From Vandiemenella viatica (lineage: Eukaryota > Arthropoda > Insecta > Orthoptera > Morabidae), in contig CM061914.1 of NCBI GenBank assembly GCA_031002005.1, forward strand, positions 191,908,685-191,972,684: DNA of 64,000 nt. Reading direction: 5' to 3'. Made by a program: the position numbers and the translations under genes. Position 1 is the first letter of the stretch, and every line of letters begins with the position of its first letter. Shown piece after piece: positions 63,060 to 64,000 of the stretch. Below the pieces are notes generated by a model. The model worked only from the letters and a program-made list of their open reading frames with translations, was not told the origin of the DNA and did not search any database.

Positions 63060-63485
63060 ATATTAAGTTCTTGTAAGAACAGGTACATTCTCAGAGCATG
63101 GGTGCAATTAAATCATCACGAGTATACCACTAGAATGTGTTATAAAACACACTATTTTGATAGCTAGCTATGCCACTTTCTGTAGGTGTGAATACCTCTG
63201 TACAATGCACTAACATTTTCCAAGCCAGCTTTGGTGCTCTTTTAAGGTATTGGCCTACCTACCACTGCTTTTCAGCTGATAAGTCTCTTTTACACTTTGT
63301 GCACAGTTCTGTCTGAATTCCACACCCACCGAAGTAGTAGGCTGTCTGAATTTTTGCCAAGGCTATTTTTCAGGTGTTGCCAGGGCAAAGGCCACTGTAT
63401 CTGTTGAAGATATCAGCCAGAGGAATTCAGACTATTTCCTTGACTATTAAGTCCCAAAAAATGAGTCTCCCTGTCCAGTATATTT
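63060..63485. other. No gene recognised (Vps33A intron)
   Basis: No supported feature. Confidence 0.4.
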
Positions 63486-63497
63486 AAGTTGTTAAAA

Positions 63498-63506
63498 ACC
63501 TTCTTT

Positions 63507-63547
<41 letters not shown>

Positions 63548-63725
63548 GTGGCTTTCCACCTTGTTGACGTCAAGGTCATTAGAGGCAAAATGGGACTGGG
63601 GACCACCTTTTAAAGGAAGCATCCCGGCATTTGCCTGGAGTGATTTGGGTAAACCACAGAAAACCCAAATCTCGATGCGCAGAAGTGGATTCGAACCGGA
63701 ATCCTCCTGAATGCTAGGCCAGAGC
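63498..63725 (-). mobile_element. tRNA-derived SINE, 10-bp TSD, 35-T tail
   Basis: GTTGTTAAAA at 63488-63497 and again at 63726-63735 flanks the copy. The minus strand shows the CTGGCCTAGCATTCAGGAGG and B-box region GGTTCGAATCC. The body is partly deleted and a T run of ~35 follows on the plus strand. 5'-truncated. Confidence 0.93.
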
Positions 63726-63739
63726 GTTGTTAAAATCGC

Positions 63740-64000
63740 CTTGTCACTGGGGTTAATAAATGTGACTGACAATTGATGGTGTATTGTAGTGTTCTAGGTG
63801 ATGATGCTCTACACACAGGTTTTCTACATTACAGACTGTTAAAAGTTTTCCCACACTCTCATGGAATATTACAAATGCTGGAAACTCTTAATCATTCTCA
63901 AATGATCAGAACTTATGTTTAATGCCATGCCGTGAAAGTTTCCGCCAATTTTCCCAGAAAGTACTTCTAGAGAAGCAATAGCATTTGGTGTTTCTACCTC
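63740..64000. other. No gene recognised; open minus frame at edge
   Basis: A minus-strand frame from the edge to about 63870 (EVETPNAIASLEVLSGKIGG) is open for 43 codons. It matches nothing I recognise, including Vps33A. Confidence 0.3.

Noticed and set aside
63870..64000. Open minus frame at the right edge as an upstream Vps33A exon
   Set aside because: The residues do not resemble any part of Vps33A and no donor site is visible.

Overview
This is a eukaryotic nuclear window, AT-rich and dominated by transposable elements. The repeat repertoire (Tc1/mariner, hAT, pogo-type, CR1/L2-like LINEs, Penelope-like elements, a tRNA-derived SINE) together with exons of a Vps33A-type gene points to an insect with a large, repeat-rich genome. 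I cannot resolve the order or species from sequence alone.

The only host gene I recognise is at the right, on the minus strand: the last three coding exons of Vps33A (Sec1/Munc18-family subunit of HOPS/CORVET) at 60231-60444, 58372-58476 and 58174-58280. They have consistent splice phases (1 and 1), canonical GT/AG borders and a stop followed by AATAAA signals. Upstream exons must lie beyond 64000.

Layout. 1-1004: intact N-terminal 295 codons of a DD41D transposase running off the left edge. 1855-3157: hAT-type element with an 8-bp target duplication. 4237-5832: TIR element carrying a nested LINE and a nested SINE. 7-16 kb: LINE ends, three MITE families with G/C homopolymers, a 673-bp mariner with perfect 34-bp TIRs, and a second hAT-like element. 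16-22 kb: SINE copies, LINE ends and a GATA-motif-rich island. 23-28.6 kb: a duplicated segment whose second copy is interrupted by a SINE and a pogo-like element; the first copy gives the empty sites. 29-34.7 kb: split MITE, LINE ends and a nearly intact Tc1-type (DD36E) element with two premature stops. 35-43 kb: Penelope and LINE fragments, and a SINE inside a LINE with exact 10-bp duplications. 44-49 kb: two foldback/palindromic elements. 52-57.6 kb: Penelope fragments and a large inverted LINE duplication. 58-61.5 kb: Vps33A exons and a Penelope-like GIY-YIG ORF.

Most interesting theme: at least eight short RNA-motif candidates resembling minimal hammerhead ribozymes (CUGANGA - stem II - GAAA - self-complementary stem III - stem I). 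Several lie in or beside Penelope-like remnants. They occur as a tandem pair, as an inverted pair, and 224-261 nt 3' of the GIY-YIG ORF stop; that last copy has the C3 and G8 core positions swapped together. Several GC-rich, non-coding islands with homeodomain- or GATA-type motifs are the best cis-regulatory candidates.
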